Below, piece after piece: positions 54,548-62,634 of a stretch of DNA of 64,000 nt. The stretch is from Halorientalis regularis (GTDB lineage: Archaea; Halobacteriota; Halobacteria; Halobacteriales; Haloarculaceae), in NCBI RefSeq assembly GCF_023698535.1, contig NZ_JALJCL010000003.1:124001-188000 (forward strand), read 5' to 3'. The notes under the pieces were generated by a model that was given only the letters and a program-made list of their open reading frames with translations, did not search any database and was not told the origin of the DNA. The position numbers were made by a program, and so were the translations under genes. Position 1 is the first letter of the stretch. The number at the start of each line of letters is the position of its first letter.

Positions 54548-55606
54548 ATGGACCGTCCGCTCGTCGCCGTCGTCCTCGCCGGCGGCACCGGCACCCGGCT
54601 CTACCCCGCCAGCCGGAGCCACCGGCCAAAGCAACTCCAGTCGTTCGACGGCAAGCAGTCACTACTCTCGGCCACCGTCGACCGCGCCGGCTTCGCCGAC
54701 GACGTGTACGTCCTCACCCGCCCGGAGTTCGCCGAGTCCGTCCGCGAACACGCGCCACAGGCCGCCGTCCTCACCGAACCCGCACCGAAAGACACCGGTC
54801 CTGCCATGGTGTACGCGGCCCATCGCATCCGCGACCAACTGAGCGAGGCCGTCATGGTCACCCTGCCCAGCGACCACCGCATCGACGGCGACTTCGCCGG
54901 CACCGCCCGCGCGGCCGCGCAGGTCGCCGACAGCACCGGCGGCCTCGTCACCGTCGGCGTGGAACCGACCCGCGCCGCGACGGGGTACGGATACATCCAG
55001 CCCGGAGAACGGCGGGAGGTCGACCATCGGGAGCCCTCCGAACGGGCGAGCGGGGAGCAACGACCCGCGACCCGCGACGGCTACCACACCGTCGCCTCCT
55101 TCACTGAAAAGCCCGACCGCGACACCGCCGACCGATACGTCGAGCAGGGGTACTACTGGAACGCCGGCATCTTCGCGTGGACGCCCAACGCCTTCCTCGG
55201 CGAGGCCCGGCAGTCCTCGCTGGGCCCGCTCGTCGAGGCCATGGACGACGGCGACCCCGACCGCGGCTTCGCGGCCGTCGACCCCGTCAGCGTCGACTAC
55301 GCCGTCCTCGAACGCACCGACAAGGCCTACGTCGTCCCCGCGAGTTTCGAGTGGGACGACCTGGGCTCGTGGGACGCCGTCGAACGCCTCTTCGAGGCCG
55401 ACGAGGCGGGCAACGTGGTGCTGGGCGACGCCCTGCTCGAGGACGCCACGAACGCTGTCGTCGCCACCGACGGCCACGTCAGTGCCGTCGGCGTCTCGGA
55501 TCTGGTGATCGCCAGCTACGGCGACCGGACGCTGGTGATCCCGAAGGATCGCGCGCAGGAGGTCCGCGACATCGTCGCGCAGTTGCGCGATGAAGACCGA
55601 TATTAA
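54548..55606 (+). CDS. manC: mannose-1-phosphate guanylyltransferase, with a repeat-encoded insertion
   Basis: A 352-residue sugar nucleotidyltransferase: VVLAGGTGTRLYPASRSHRPK (signature 1), VMVTLPSDHRIDGDFAGTAR (D of the catalytic metal site), YGYIQPG, FTEKPDRDTADRYVEQGYY and WNAGIFAWTPNAFLGEAR. GDP-mannose is the likely product, feeding glycosylation. Between YGYIQPG and DGYHTVASFTEKPD lies an extra segment of about 23 residues (REVDHREPSERASGEQRPAT), absent from usual homologues, encoded by a repeat that also occurs in non-coding DNA at 53309. Frame and catalytic motifs are intact, so the enzyme should tolerate it as a surface loop. Confidence 0.9.
   Translation: MDRPLVAVVLAGGTGTRLYPASRSHRPKQLQSFDGKQSLLSATVDRAGFADDVYVLTRPEFAESVREHAPQAAVLTEPAPKDTGPAMVYAAHRIRDQLSEAVMVTLPSDHRIDGDFAGTARAAAQVADSTGGLVTVGVEPTRAATGYGYIQPGERREVDHREPSERASGEQRPATRDGYHTVASFTEKPDRDTADRYVEQGYYWNAGIFAWTPNAFLGEARQSSLGPLVEAMDDGDPDRGFAAVDPVSVDYAVLERTDKAYVVPASFEWDDLGSWDAVERLFEADEAGNVVLGDALLEDATNAVVATDGHVSAVGVSDLVIASYGDRTLVIPKDRAQEVRDIVAQLRDEDRY
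55037..55071. repeat. 35-nt repeat, copy inside the manC gene
   Basis: Matches the intergenic 53309-53343 at 31 of 35 bases and contains the same palindromic core. It encodes the extra residues of the nucleotidyltransferase in frame. Confidence 0.7.
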
Positions 55607-56388
55607 CTCCGCAGACTCCCGCCGTCGACCGGCACCGCCGCGCCGGTGACGTAACTCGCCGCCTCGCTGGAGAGCCAGGCGACGGTCTCGCCCAGTTCCT
55701 CGGGATCGCCAATCCGTTCCAGCGGGATGCCGTCCGACCAGTCGTCCAGCCCCTCGTCGTAGCTCTCGTACTCGCCGCGGTCGATGTTCTGCTCGATCAG
55801 GTCCTCGATGCGGCTGGTCTCGTGTGCCCCCGGCAGGACCGCGTTGACCCGCACGTCGGGCGCGAACTCCCGCGCCTGGGTCTTCATCAGCCCGATGACC
55901 GCCCGGCGGACCGAATTCGAGAGGACCAGCCCGTCGATGACCTCCTGCACCGACCGGGAGGTGATGTTGACGACGGTCCCCGCGTCGCTCTCTTGCAGGT
56001 GTGGATAGGCTTCCCGGGTCGTCCGCACGACGCTCATCACCAGCAGGTCGTAGGCCGAGTAGAAGTCCGCGTCGTCCATGTCGAGGAAGGGTCCGCTCGG
56101 CGGGCCGCCCGCGCTCGTGACGACGTGATCCAGCCCGCCGAAGGCATCGACGGTCTCGTCGACGAACCGCTCGATGTCGTCGGCGTCGGTGATGTCGGCT
56201 TCGACGGCCAGCACGCCGCCGTCACCGAGTTCCTGCAGGGATCGCTCGGCCTCGTCGAGGCGCTCCGCCGACCGGCCACAGATCGCAACGTCCGCGCCCT
56301 CGCGGGCGAACGCCTCGGCGCTGGCCAGACCGAGGCCGCTGCTGGCTGCCGTACACAGTACCGCGTTCCCGTCGAGTTCGAGATCCAT
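55603..56388 (-). CDS. SDR-fold oxidoreductase with altered active site
   Basis: A 261-residue SDR. The N-terminal AVLCTAASSGLGLASAEAFA is a normal NAD(P) motif (TxxxGLG), and SAGGPPSGPFLDMDD plus NAVLPGAHETSRIEDL are conserved. The catalytic region reads NITSRSVQEVIDGLVLSNSV-RR: Ser is present but the YxxxK tyrosine and lysine are replaced by Ser and Arg. It may be a redox-silent or differently acting SDR branch. ATG 56388 (MDLELDGN). Its stop overlaps the convergent manC gene by 4 bp. Confidence 0.85.
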   Translation of the reverse strand: MDLELDGNAVLCTAASSGLGLASAEAFAREGADVAICGRSAERLDEAERSLQELGDGGVLAVEADITDADDIERFVDETVDAFGGLDHVVTSAGGPPSGPFLDMDDADFYSAYDLLVMSVVRTTREAYPHLQESDAGTVVNITSRSVQEVIDGLVLSNSVRRAVIGLMKTQAREFAPDVRVNAVLPGAHETSRIEDLIEQNIDRGEYESYDEGLDDWSDGIPLERIGDPEELGETVAWLSSEAASYVTGAAVPVDGGSLRS

Positions 56389-56420
56389 GTCCGGGCCGAC
56401 GGCGGCCGCCACCTAAAGGC

Positions 56421-56894
56421 TCACTCCTCGGGCCGCTGGCGCACCCGCACCGCGCCGTCGCTGGTGACGCCGACGAACAGCCGCCGATCGACGTTGCGCC
56501 CGACCACCGCGTCGCCCGCCTCGTCGCTGATCCGCTTCATGAGTTCCGGGGCCGTGTGGTTCACCTTGACCCCGACCTCGTCACACTCCGCGAACACCCG
56601 CGCCGGTACGTCGTAGAGGTCCGTCCCCGCATCGAGGGTGATCTGGACCGGCGCGCGCAGCGTCTCCGCGAACGCGATAGTCTCCCGGGCCTTCGAGACG
56701 TTGTCGCGGGCGCTGGACTCGACACTGGAGACGTTCGCTCGCGACGTGCCCAGCAACTCGGCGATCTCGGCCTGCGCCAGCCCCCGCTCGCGCAGTGCCA
56801 GCACCTCCGCCTGTCGCCGCGTCAGGACGTTCTCCGCGGGGTCGAATCCCGCCCGCTCCAGAATCCCGTCGACGTCGATCTCGTCGTCAGTCAT
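56421..56894 (-). CDS. tfx: Tfx-family DNA-binding protein
   Basis: A 157-residue protein: an N-terminal helix-turn-helix FDPAENVLTRRQAEVLALRE / LAQAEIAELLGTSRANVSSV typical of Tfx, and a C-terminal domain (PVQITLDAGTDLYDVPARVF). Tfx regulators control molybdenum or metabolic genes in some archaea. ATG 56894 is used. The upstream SDR is on the same strand, 32 nt downstream of the stop. Confidence 0.85.
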   Translation of the reverse strand: MTDDEIDVDGILERAGFDPAENVLTRRQAEVLALRERGLAQAEIAELLGTSRANVSSVESSARDNVSKARETIAFAETLRAPVQITLDAGTDLYDVPARVFAECDEVGVKVNHTAPELMKRISDEAGDAVVGRNVDRRLFVGVTSDGAVRVRQRPEE

Positions 56895-57039
56895 TCGTGT
56901 CTCCCACGTATCCGTTGCACAGCGGTAACACCGCCCGCGCGAAAAACCCACCGTCCGAAGGCCCGCGACACCCGCCAGGTTTTGGCCGCCGAGGATCCGG
57001 ATTGTCCACAGTCCTGCCGGTCACGACCCCCGAGCCGCT

Positions 57040-57534
57040 TCAACTGCCCCAGAAGTTGTCCCGGCTCCCGAGGTGTGGCTTGTCCTCGTCCTCGTCGTCG
57101 GCCTCGGCCTCGTCGGCATCGGCCTCGTCGTCTATCTCGGCCTCCACGTCCTCGTCCTCGTCCGCTTCCTCGTCCTCGTCCGCTTTCTCGTCCTCGTCTT
57201 CGAGCGGGAGGCGCTCGACCTCCTCGGCCTTGGCGTGGTTCGAGTGGACGCGCGTGATCTGGACGCGTGCCCGAGCCTCCGGCAGGACACCGTCGACCAT
57301 CACGATGAAGCCGTCCTCCGTGCGGCCGACGCCGGCCCCGCTCTCGTGGATGTCCTCGACCGTCACGACGACTTCCTCGCCCGGCTGGACCGGCTGTTCT
57401 TTCAGGTCGCGGATCGGCTGGTTGTAGTGGCTGCACCACTCCGCGCCGCCGCGGTCCCCGTAGTGCTGGCACCCCATACCTTCGATTCGTTCGCTAAAAC
57501 TGGGGCAGTCGTCCGCCAGTGGACAATCCGGCAT
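57040..57534 (-). CDS. TRAM-domain protein with cysteine-rich N-terminus and acidic tail
   Basis: A 164-residue protein: residues 1-45 hold conserved cysteines and histidines (DCPLADDCPSF, GCQHYGDR, WCSHYNQP), and residues 50-105 are a TRAM beta-barrel (GEEVVVTVEDIHESGAGVGR...GVLPEARARVQITRVHSNHA), an RNA-binding module. The C-terminal 50 residues are a nearly pure Asp/Glu/Ala run encoded by GAC/GAG repeats. It is probably an RNA chaperone. The ATG lies about 25 nt downstream of TTTAATT. Confidence 0.88.
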   Translation of the reverse strand: MPDCPLADDCPSFSERIEGMGCQHYGDRGGAEWCSHYNQPIRDLKEQPVQPGEEVVVTVEDIHESGAGVGRTEDGFIVMVDGVLPEARARVQITRVHSNHAKAEEVERLPLEDEDEKADEDEEADEDEDVEAEIDDEADADEAEADDEDEDKPHLGSRDNFWGS

Positions 57535-57555
57535 ACAGAAGCGTACTCACAGCGG

Positions 57556-57562
57556 CAATTAA
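57556..57562. promoter_or_regulatory. near-palindromic TATA box between the TRAM gene and the two-hairpin element
   Basis: AATTAAA/TTTAATT lies about 25 nt from the TRAM ATG (minus) and about 28-32 nt before the first hairpin of the element (plus), so it could drive both transcripts. Confidence 0.45.
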
Positions 57563-57572
57563 ACGCTTACGA

Positions 57573-57668
57573 CCCACCTTTTTACTTCGGGGGGTGCGCG
57601 GAGCGCACCCCCGCTCGCAAAAAGCTGGATCAAAAACTACGGACTTCGCGCCGGCGGCGCGAAGTCCG
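57573..57668 (+). ncRNA. two-hairpin intergenic element, copy 2
   Basis: Anchor CCCACCTTTTTACT (57573-57586), perfect 10-bp stem GGGGGTGCGC/GCGCACCCCC with GGA loop (57590-57612), linker GCAAAAAGCTGGATCAAAAACT (57617-57638), then a perfect 12-13-bp stem with GGC loop (57640-57668). The anchors match copy 1 at 16260-16352 while both stems differ entirely in sequence but keep pairing. No ORF is supported in the 57535-57734 gap. Possible small RNA, terminator module or mobile repeat. Confidence 0.5.
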
Positions 57669-57734
57669 GTGCTGTGCTGGTGCTACCACCCCGCTACCGC
57701 ACCGCTACCGTCCAAACCTGTCGAAATATCGCGG

Positions 57735-58580
57735 CTATCCCGCGAACAGCTCCCGGATCGGGTCGATCTGTTCGGGCGTGTTCAGCGCCGGTGCGTGTCC
57801 GCAGTCGACCTCGACCGTCTCGGCGTCGGGCTGGACCTCCAGCATCCGCTCGAACGGTTCCGCGGGCAAGATGTCCGAGTCCGTTCCCCGAAGGACCAGA
57901 ATCGGCACGTCGATGGCCGCCCACACGTCCCACGGATCGGGGCCCTCGTCGTCGTCCTCGCCCGCGAGGATGCGCGGATCGTAGTGTGTCGTGACACGAC
58001 CGTCGTCGGTCCGCCGCGCCGAGGTCACGGTCAACCGCCGGTACTCGTCGTCGGTCATCTCGCTGAACCGCCCCTCGTACAGGTCTCTGAAGTACGCTTC
58101 CAGTTCGGTCATCGTCTCGACGGTCGGTGGATTCGGCACGTACTCCATGATCCGCCCGAGCGCCTCGGGCGCGGAATCGGCCTCCGGATTCGGCGGCATG
58201 TCGTTGATCACCAGCCGCTCGATCCGGTCGGCCAGCGGTCCCCCGGCCAGCGCCATGCCAAGCCCGCCGCCCATCGACGTGCCGACGTACCGGAGCGAGC
58301 CCAGGTCGAGCGCGTCACAGAACCCGACCAGTGTCTCGACCATGGCCGCGTTGCTGTAGCGCGCCGCGGGGTCGTCGGCCCACTCGCTCCAGCCCCGTCC
58401 CGGCATGTCCGGACAGACCACGTGGTAGTCACCCTGCAGTTCGCGCGCCAGCGGGTCGAAGTCCCGCCCGTTCCGGGAGAGGCCGTGGACGCACAGCACT
58501 GTGGGGTCGGCCGGGTCGCCCCATGCCGAGTAGTGAATCTCGATCCCGTCGACGGTGACGAACTGGTCGCGTCGTGCCAT
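57735..58580 (-). CDS. alpha/beta hydrolase
   Basis: A 281-residue serine hydrolase. VLCVHGLSRNGRDFDPLARE is the oxyanion region, GTSMGGGLGMALAGGPLADR is the nucleophile elbow (G-x-S-x-G, Ser about residue 104), VLRGTDSDILPAEPFERM carries the acid and VDCGHAPALNTPEQ the catalytic His. Substrate unknown; it could be an esterase or epoxide hydrolase-like enzyme. ATG 58580. Followed on the same strand by the intergenic element. Confidence 0.9.
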   Translation of the reverse strand: MARRDQFVTVDGIEIHYSAWGDPADPTVLCVHGLSRNGRDFDPLARELQGDYHVVCPDMPGRGWSEWADDPAARYSNAAMVETLVGFCDALDLGSLRYVGTSMGGGLGMALAGGPLADRIERLVINDMPPNPEADSAPEALGRIMEYVPNPPTVETMTELEAYFRDLYEGRFSEMTDDEYRRLTVTSARRTDDGRVTTHYDPRILAGEDDDEGPDPWDVWAAIDVPILVLRGTDSDILPAEPFERMLEVQPDAETVEVDCGHAPALNTPEQIDPIRELFAG

Positions 58581-58693
58581 GCCCCCGCTTGGTCGGGCCC
58601 GCTCAAAAGTCCCGGTGGCGTGGTGGGCAATCACATCCACGCCACGAACAGACCGGGGGGATTTTACTCCGGGAGTCTCTGGGGTGGTACACA

Positions 58694-58864
58694 ATGGGCT
58701 TTGGAAGCTACGACGAATCCGAGCAGAAAGATCAGAGCGTCGAGGCAGACGAGGACGAAGCGGTCAACGTCCACGAAGACCACGACACCGGTGACGTCGA
58801 GTTCCAGTCCGACAAGGACACCGACGAACTGGTGGACCAGCTGCAGCACATGAAAGAAGACTGA
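58694..58864 (+). CDS. small acidic haloarchaeal protein (DUF5786-like, second)
   Basis: A 56-residue acidic protein: MGFGSYDESEQKDQSVEADE...DELVDQLQHMKED. Same design as the protein at 1188 (MxxGxYDExE start, LxDQL/F helix at the end). Function unknown. A T6 tract follows the stop. Confidence 0.75.
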   Translation: MGFGSYDESEQKDQSVEADEDEAVNVHEDHDTGDVEFQSDKDTDELVDQLQHMKED

Positions 58865-58870
58865 TTTTTT
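58865..58870 (+). terminator. T6 tract after the small acidic gene
   Basis: Six T residues follow the stop directly (TGATTTTTT). Confidence 0.45.
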
Positions 58871-58919
58871 GTCGGATTGCCCGCCACTGGCGCGCGATCA
58901 GACTAAATAGATCGACGGT

Positions 58920-60863
58920 TCAGTTCCCACCGTCACCGACCGCGGGGTTCGAGCCCGTCGCGTCTCGACTCCCCGGCTGGACCGTGAACTCCGACAGCAG
59001 CGACTGCAGGTCCTCGGCGCGGGTCCGCAGCGTCGAGACGGCGGCCTCGGCCTCCGAGATCGACGCCGACTGTTCCTGTGCGACCCTCGACACCGTGTCC
59101 GTCTCCTCGGCGGTCTCGCGGCTGAGATCCGTCACCTCGTCGATCATCGCGACGGCTTCCTCCGTGGACGCGGCCTGCTCGTCGACCGTGTCGCTGATCT
59201 CCTGGACGCCGTTGTCGGTTTCGGCGGCGTTCTCCGAGACGTCTTCGAACGCTTCCACGGCGTCGTCGATCGCCTCGATCCCCTCGACGACGCTCGACTC
59301 GGCTTCCTGAGCCTTCGCGACTGCTTCCCGACTCTCCGCGCGGGTGCCCTCGATGAGCTGTTCGATGTCGCCCGCGGCCGACCGTGTCTCTTCGGCGAGG
59401 TTCTTGACTTCGTTCGCGACGACGGCGAAGCCATCGCCGGCGTCCCCGCCGCCGTCCCCGGCGCGGGCCGCCTCGATGTTGGCGTTCAACGCGAGCATGT
59501 TCGTCTGCTCGGCGATGTCGCCGATCAACTCGACGATCTCGCCGATCTCGTCCATCTGCTCGTCCAGCGACTCGACGCGTTCGACGGTCGACTCGATGGC
59601 CGTCCGAACGTCCTGGGCCTGCTCGCGGGCGCGGTGAGCGGTCTCTTCACCGCGGTCCGCCACGTCGGCCGTCGCCTGTGAACTCTCGGCGACGGTCTCG
59701 GCCGAGGCGGCCACCTCCTCGATGGTCGCCGACAGGTCGGTCATCTCGTCGGCCGTGGCTTCGAGTTTCTCGCGCTGCTGGTCGGTCGCAGTCGTGATCC
59801 GCTCGACGGACTCGGTGAGCGACTCGGAGGCCGTCCGTGCCTCGGCGGCCTCGGTCGAGACCTGGTCGCTCTCCGTCGCGACCTCGTCGGCGAACGTCTG
59901 GATCTCGTCGACCGTCGACTCCAGTTCGGCGAGCATGCCGTTGAACGCCGTCCCGATCTCACCCATCGCGTCGTTCTCGTCGTCGATCTCGACGCGGACG
60001 CTCAGGTCGCCGTCCGCCGCCCGATCCATCTGAGCCCGGTAGCGGTCGGCGACCCGTTCGAGGTGCTCGTTGCGTTCGCGGACCTCGGCCATCTTGCGTT
60101 CCGCCTCCGCCTTCGCCTCCTCGGCCTCCTCCCGTTGCCGTTCGATCTCGGTCTGTTTGGCCTCCAGATCGTCGATCTGCTGGGCGCGGTCCCGGGCCTG
60201 TGCCAACTGTTCGCGAGCCTCCTCGCGGGAGCGTTCGGTCGACACCCAGTTCGACAGCAACGCGAGCGCCAGAAAGAGGACGAAGATTCCGTGGATGAGG
60301 CCCCAGACCCACGGGTTGTTGATCGCGGCCGTGTGATTGTACACGCGGCTGGCCTCGATGGTGCCGAACACGCCGTGGGTGAAGACGACGTAGCCCAGTC
60401 CGAGCGCGAACGGGAGCCAGTCCTCGTAGGTCGCGACGACCGCCATCGCGACGAAGAAGTGGAAGTGCGCCTCGATGTATCCGCCGGAGAACTGCACGAG
60501 GACGACCGACGAGGCCAGCAGTGCGGTGATCGATAGCGCCGTCCGGACGCGCCGCGAGAACGGGCCGAACCAGGCCGCCGCCGCGAACGCGAACACGATC
60601 CCGATCTCCAGAAAGATCAGCGGGAGCGGCGTCGCCGGAATGCGCGCCGCCGCGATAGGCGTCGTGCCGCTGTAGATACCCAGCAGGAACCACAGCGGCA
60701 GTTGCAACAGCGTCGCGACGATCACGTTCCGGTGGCGCGCCCGCCACGTCGCTTCCGGAATCGTCGTCCCGTCCGGAATATAGGATACGAAGGTCGCGAG
60801 CGCGTCCCGGAGACTGTCGTCACCCGACGCACCCGTCCCGGCTGTACCAGAGACCCCTGACAT
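58920..60863 (-). CDS. methyl-accepting chemotaxis transducer with six-helix membrane domain
   Basis: A 647-residue transducer. Residues 40-205 contain about six membrane helices, unlike the usual two-helix transducers, then a coiled coil (EAREQLAQARDRAQQIDDLE), a HAMP-like segment (RAADGDLSVRVEIDDENDAM) and the signalling domain with the hairpin tip LNANIEAARAGDGGGDAGDG and FAVVANEVKNLAEETRSAAG. Methylation-site helices (EETAHRAREQAQDVR) flank it. It probably senses membrane potential, light or a small ligand and controls CheA. TATA-like TTCTTATTT lies about 26 nt upstream of the ATG. Confidence 0.92.
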   Translation of the reverse strand: MSGVSGTAGTGASGDDSLRDALATFVSYIPDGTTIPEATWRARHRNVIVATLLQLPLWFLLGIYSGTTPIAAARIPATPLPLIFLEIGIVFAFAAAAWFGPFSRRVRTALSITALLASSVVLVQFSGGYIEAHFHFFVAMAVVATYEDWLPFALGLGYVVFTHGVFGTIEASRVYNHTAAINNPWVWGLIHGIFVLFLALALLSNWVSTERSREEAREQLAQARDRAQQIDDLEAKQTEIERQREEAEEAKAEAERKMAEVRERNEHLERVADRYRAQMDRAADGDLSVRVEIDDENDAMGEIGTAFNGMLAELESTVDEIQTFADEVATESDQVSTEAAEARTASESLTESVERITTATDQQREKLEATADEMTDLSATIEEVAASAETVAESSQATADVADRGEETAHRAREQAQDVRTAIESTVERVESLDEQMDEIGEIVELIGDIAEQTNMLALNANIEAARAGDGGGDAGDGFAVVANEVKNLAEETRSAAGDIEQLIEGTRAESREAVAKAQEAESSVVEGIEAIDDAVEAFEDVSENAAETDNGVQEISDTVDEQAASTEEAVAMIDEVTDLSRETAEETDTVSRVAQEQSASISEAEAAVSTLRTRAEDLQSLLSEFTVQPGSRDATGSNPAVGDGGN

Positions 60864-60942
60864 AGCCGTACAATCGGCACCGCAAATAAGAAACTTCGGT
60901 CAACGTACTCAGCGTTGATAATGTGGTCGGCCAGCGGGAGTG

Positions 60943-60977
60943 AGAGGGTTCACGCGGAGCGCGAATCTCCATGCAGT
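60943..60977 (-). repeat. partial, degenerate copy of the two-hairpin element
   Basis: On the minus strand this reads TACTGCATGGAGATTCGCGC-TCC-GCGTGAACCCTC, matching the first stem of copy 1 (TACTGCAGGGGGATTCGCC-TTC-GGCGAACCCCC) with several changes, most preserving pairing. The A5 linker and second stem are missing. It directly follows the radical SAM stop codon. Confidence 0.4.
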
Positions 60978-60983
60978 ACGGAT

Positions 60984-61976
60984 TTAGACCGGCGTCCGCT
61001 CCACGACCTGCCCGTCGTAACTCGGATACTGCTCGACGATCTCACCCTCGTCGAGGTCGCCGTCGGCGATCATCTCTTCCAGCAACCACCACGCCACCTC
61101 GACGTGGTCGGATTTCACGGTATAGAACTCTTCGGGCACGCCCAGGGCCTCGAAGCGCTCGGGGTCGGCCCAGGTCTTCCCGTAGACGAGGGTCCCGTCG
61201 TCGGTCACCTCGTCGAAGGGGCGGCGAACGGTGCGAGCCATCCGCTTGAGCCGGCGGCGATGCTGGGCGGCGTCCTTGAATACGGAGGTACAGAAGTACA
61301 CTTTCTCGTGGTCGCCCATCACTTCCAGAATCTCTTCCCTGGAGTCCTCGACGGCGCTCATGTGGCCCTCTTTCAGTTCGTACCCTTTCTCCTGCATCCG
61401 CCGGTAGTTGCCGTCGGACATCTCGAACTCGTTGATGTTACAGAAGTCGGCCGCGCCCTCGTCCAGAAAGTCGAGAAACTCCGTCTCCGGGCGGATGCCC
61501 GGGATCTCGAACGCGGGCGTCAGCCCCTCCTCGCGGGCGGTATAGAGGATGTCCTCCCACTCGGTGCCGTGGAGGTCGCCCCACTGCTCGAACGGCGGGT
61601 GGAAGCGGATCTCGTCGAGACCGGCCTCGCTCAGGCGGCGCATGTTCTCGCGGCCGCCCGTGATGCCGGTGTAGAGGTGGGTGTGGAAGTCCTCGCCGTA
61701 CTCGTCTTTCAGCATGGAGAGATAACGAGTGGTTCGCTCCATCGCTTCCTGGGGTTCGCCGCCGGTGATCGAGGCCCCGAGGGCGTCCATGCGCTCGGCT
61801 TCCTCGATCACGTCCTGGTCGTCCTCGACCTTTCGCTCGTTGGCGTACACGTCGGTGACGTTCTTGCGGTTCTCCCCCAGCGGGCAGTAGAAACAGTCGC
61901 GCTGGTCGCAGTAGCCGTAGACGAAGAGGACGAGCTTGCCACCCTCTGCGCACTGTTCACAGCCCTTCGAGATCAT
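60984..61976 (-). CDS. radical SAM protein with unusual CX4CX2C cluster motif
   Basis: A 330-residue radical SAM enzyme (COG2108-like). The iron-sulfur motif reads FVYGYCDQRDCFYCPLGENR: Cys-X4-Cys-X2-Cys, one residue longer than the canonical CX3CX2C. SITGGEPQEAMERTTRYLSM is the SAM-binding GGEP motif, and LYTGITGGRENMRRLSEAGL continues the TIM barrel. An extra GCEQCAEGGK at the start may bind another metal. Substrate unknown. It forms no operon with neighbours. Confidence 0.9.
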   Translation of the reverse strand: MISKGCEQCAEGGKLVLFVYGYCDQRDCFYCPLGENRKNVTDVYANERKVEDDQDVIEEAERMDALGASITGGEPQEAMERTTRYLSMLKDEYGEDFHTHLYTGITGGRENMRRLSEAGLDEIRFHPPFEQWGDLHGTEWEDILYTAREEGLTPAFEIPGIRPETEFLDFLDEGAADFCNINEFEMSDGNYRRMQEKGYELKEGHMSAVEDSREEILEVMGDHEKVYFCTSVFKDAAQHRRRLKRMARTVRRPFDEVTDDGTLVYGKTWADPERFEALGVPEEFYTVKSDHVEVAWWLLEEMIADGDLDEGEIVEQYPSYDGQVVERTPV

Positions 61977-62042
61977 CGGTTACCCCTTCTTTCCCGTCGA
62001 GCGGCAAAAGCCGTGCGAAACGGAACTGGTGGTTCCCGGTCG

Positions 62043-62061
62043 ACACCGGTCTTTTCGGTGT
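62043..62061. promoter_or_regulatory. short inverted repeat upstream of psiE-like gene
   Basis: ACACCG-N7-CGGTGT forms a short hairpin about 20 nt before the ATG at 62080. Confidence 0.25.
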
Positions 62062-62079
62062 TCGGGCCATGGTACCGGT

Positions 62080-62634
62080 ATGGATGGCGAGGGCTCGGGC
62101 CAAGACGGCGGCTCCACCGACGAGTCCAACAGTGAGGCAACTGCCGTGGGAGAGTCGGAAACCGCACTCTCGGGAACGAGAATCGACCCGTTCGTCAGCT
62201 TCTCCGAACGCGTCATGCAAGTCGTGGAACTGATCGCAGGGTTCGTCCTCGTCGTGCTGTTCGCAATCGGTGTGTTCGACCTCGGTCTCCAGATCGTCGA
62301 GGAGATACGGAGTGGCGATATCAGCGAACCGCTCGTCGTCATCGGATTCATCGACACCGCACTCCTGCTTTTCATCATCGTCGAGGTGTACAATACTGTC
62401 ATCGCCTACGCGCGGTCGGACGAGACGGCGCGTATCCTTCGGCTGGTGATCTTTACTGGGGTCATCGCGCTGGTCCGGAAGGCGATCGTCTTCCGCACGG
62501 GTGAGTTCGAGACGAAGACGGACGCGCTGATGGTTGCGGCCTCCTACGCCCTGCTCACGCTGACGCTCGGGGTACTGTTGTACGTCAGTTACCAGTACGT
62601 CGGCAGCGAGGGCGACGAACCGGCTGGCCTCTAG
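62080..62634 (+). CDS. psiE: PsiE-family membrane protein
   Basis: A 184-residue protein with an acidic N-terminal tail (residues 1-35) and four membrane helices (LIAGFVLVVLFAIGVFDLGL, VIGFIDTALLLFIIVEVYNT, LVIFTGVIALVRKAIVF, ALLTLTLGVLLYVSYQYV). The order and the RKAI loop match PsiE (phosphate-starvation-inducible E). Its molecular role is unknown, and no PHO-type box is visible. Confidence 0.82.
   Translation: MDGEGSGQDGGSTDESNSEATAVGESETALSGTRIDPFVSFSERVMQVVELIAGFVLVVLFAIGVFDLGLQIVEEIRSGDISEPLVVIGFIDTALLLFIIVEVYNTVIAYARSDETARILRLVIFTGVIALVRKAIVFRTGEFETKTDALMVAASYALLTLTLGVLLYVSYQYVGSEGDEPAGL

Noticed and set aside
57090-57200. GTCCTC repeat tract as a possible satellite or CRISPR-like array
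   Set aside because: It encodes the Asp/Glu tail of the TRAM protein; simple codon repeats without spacers.
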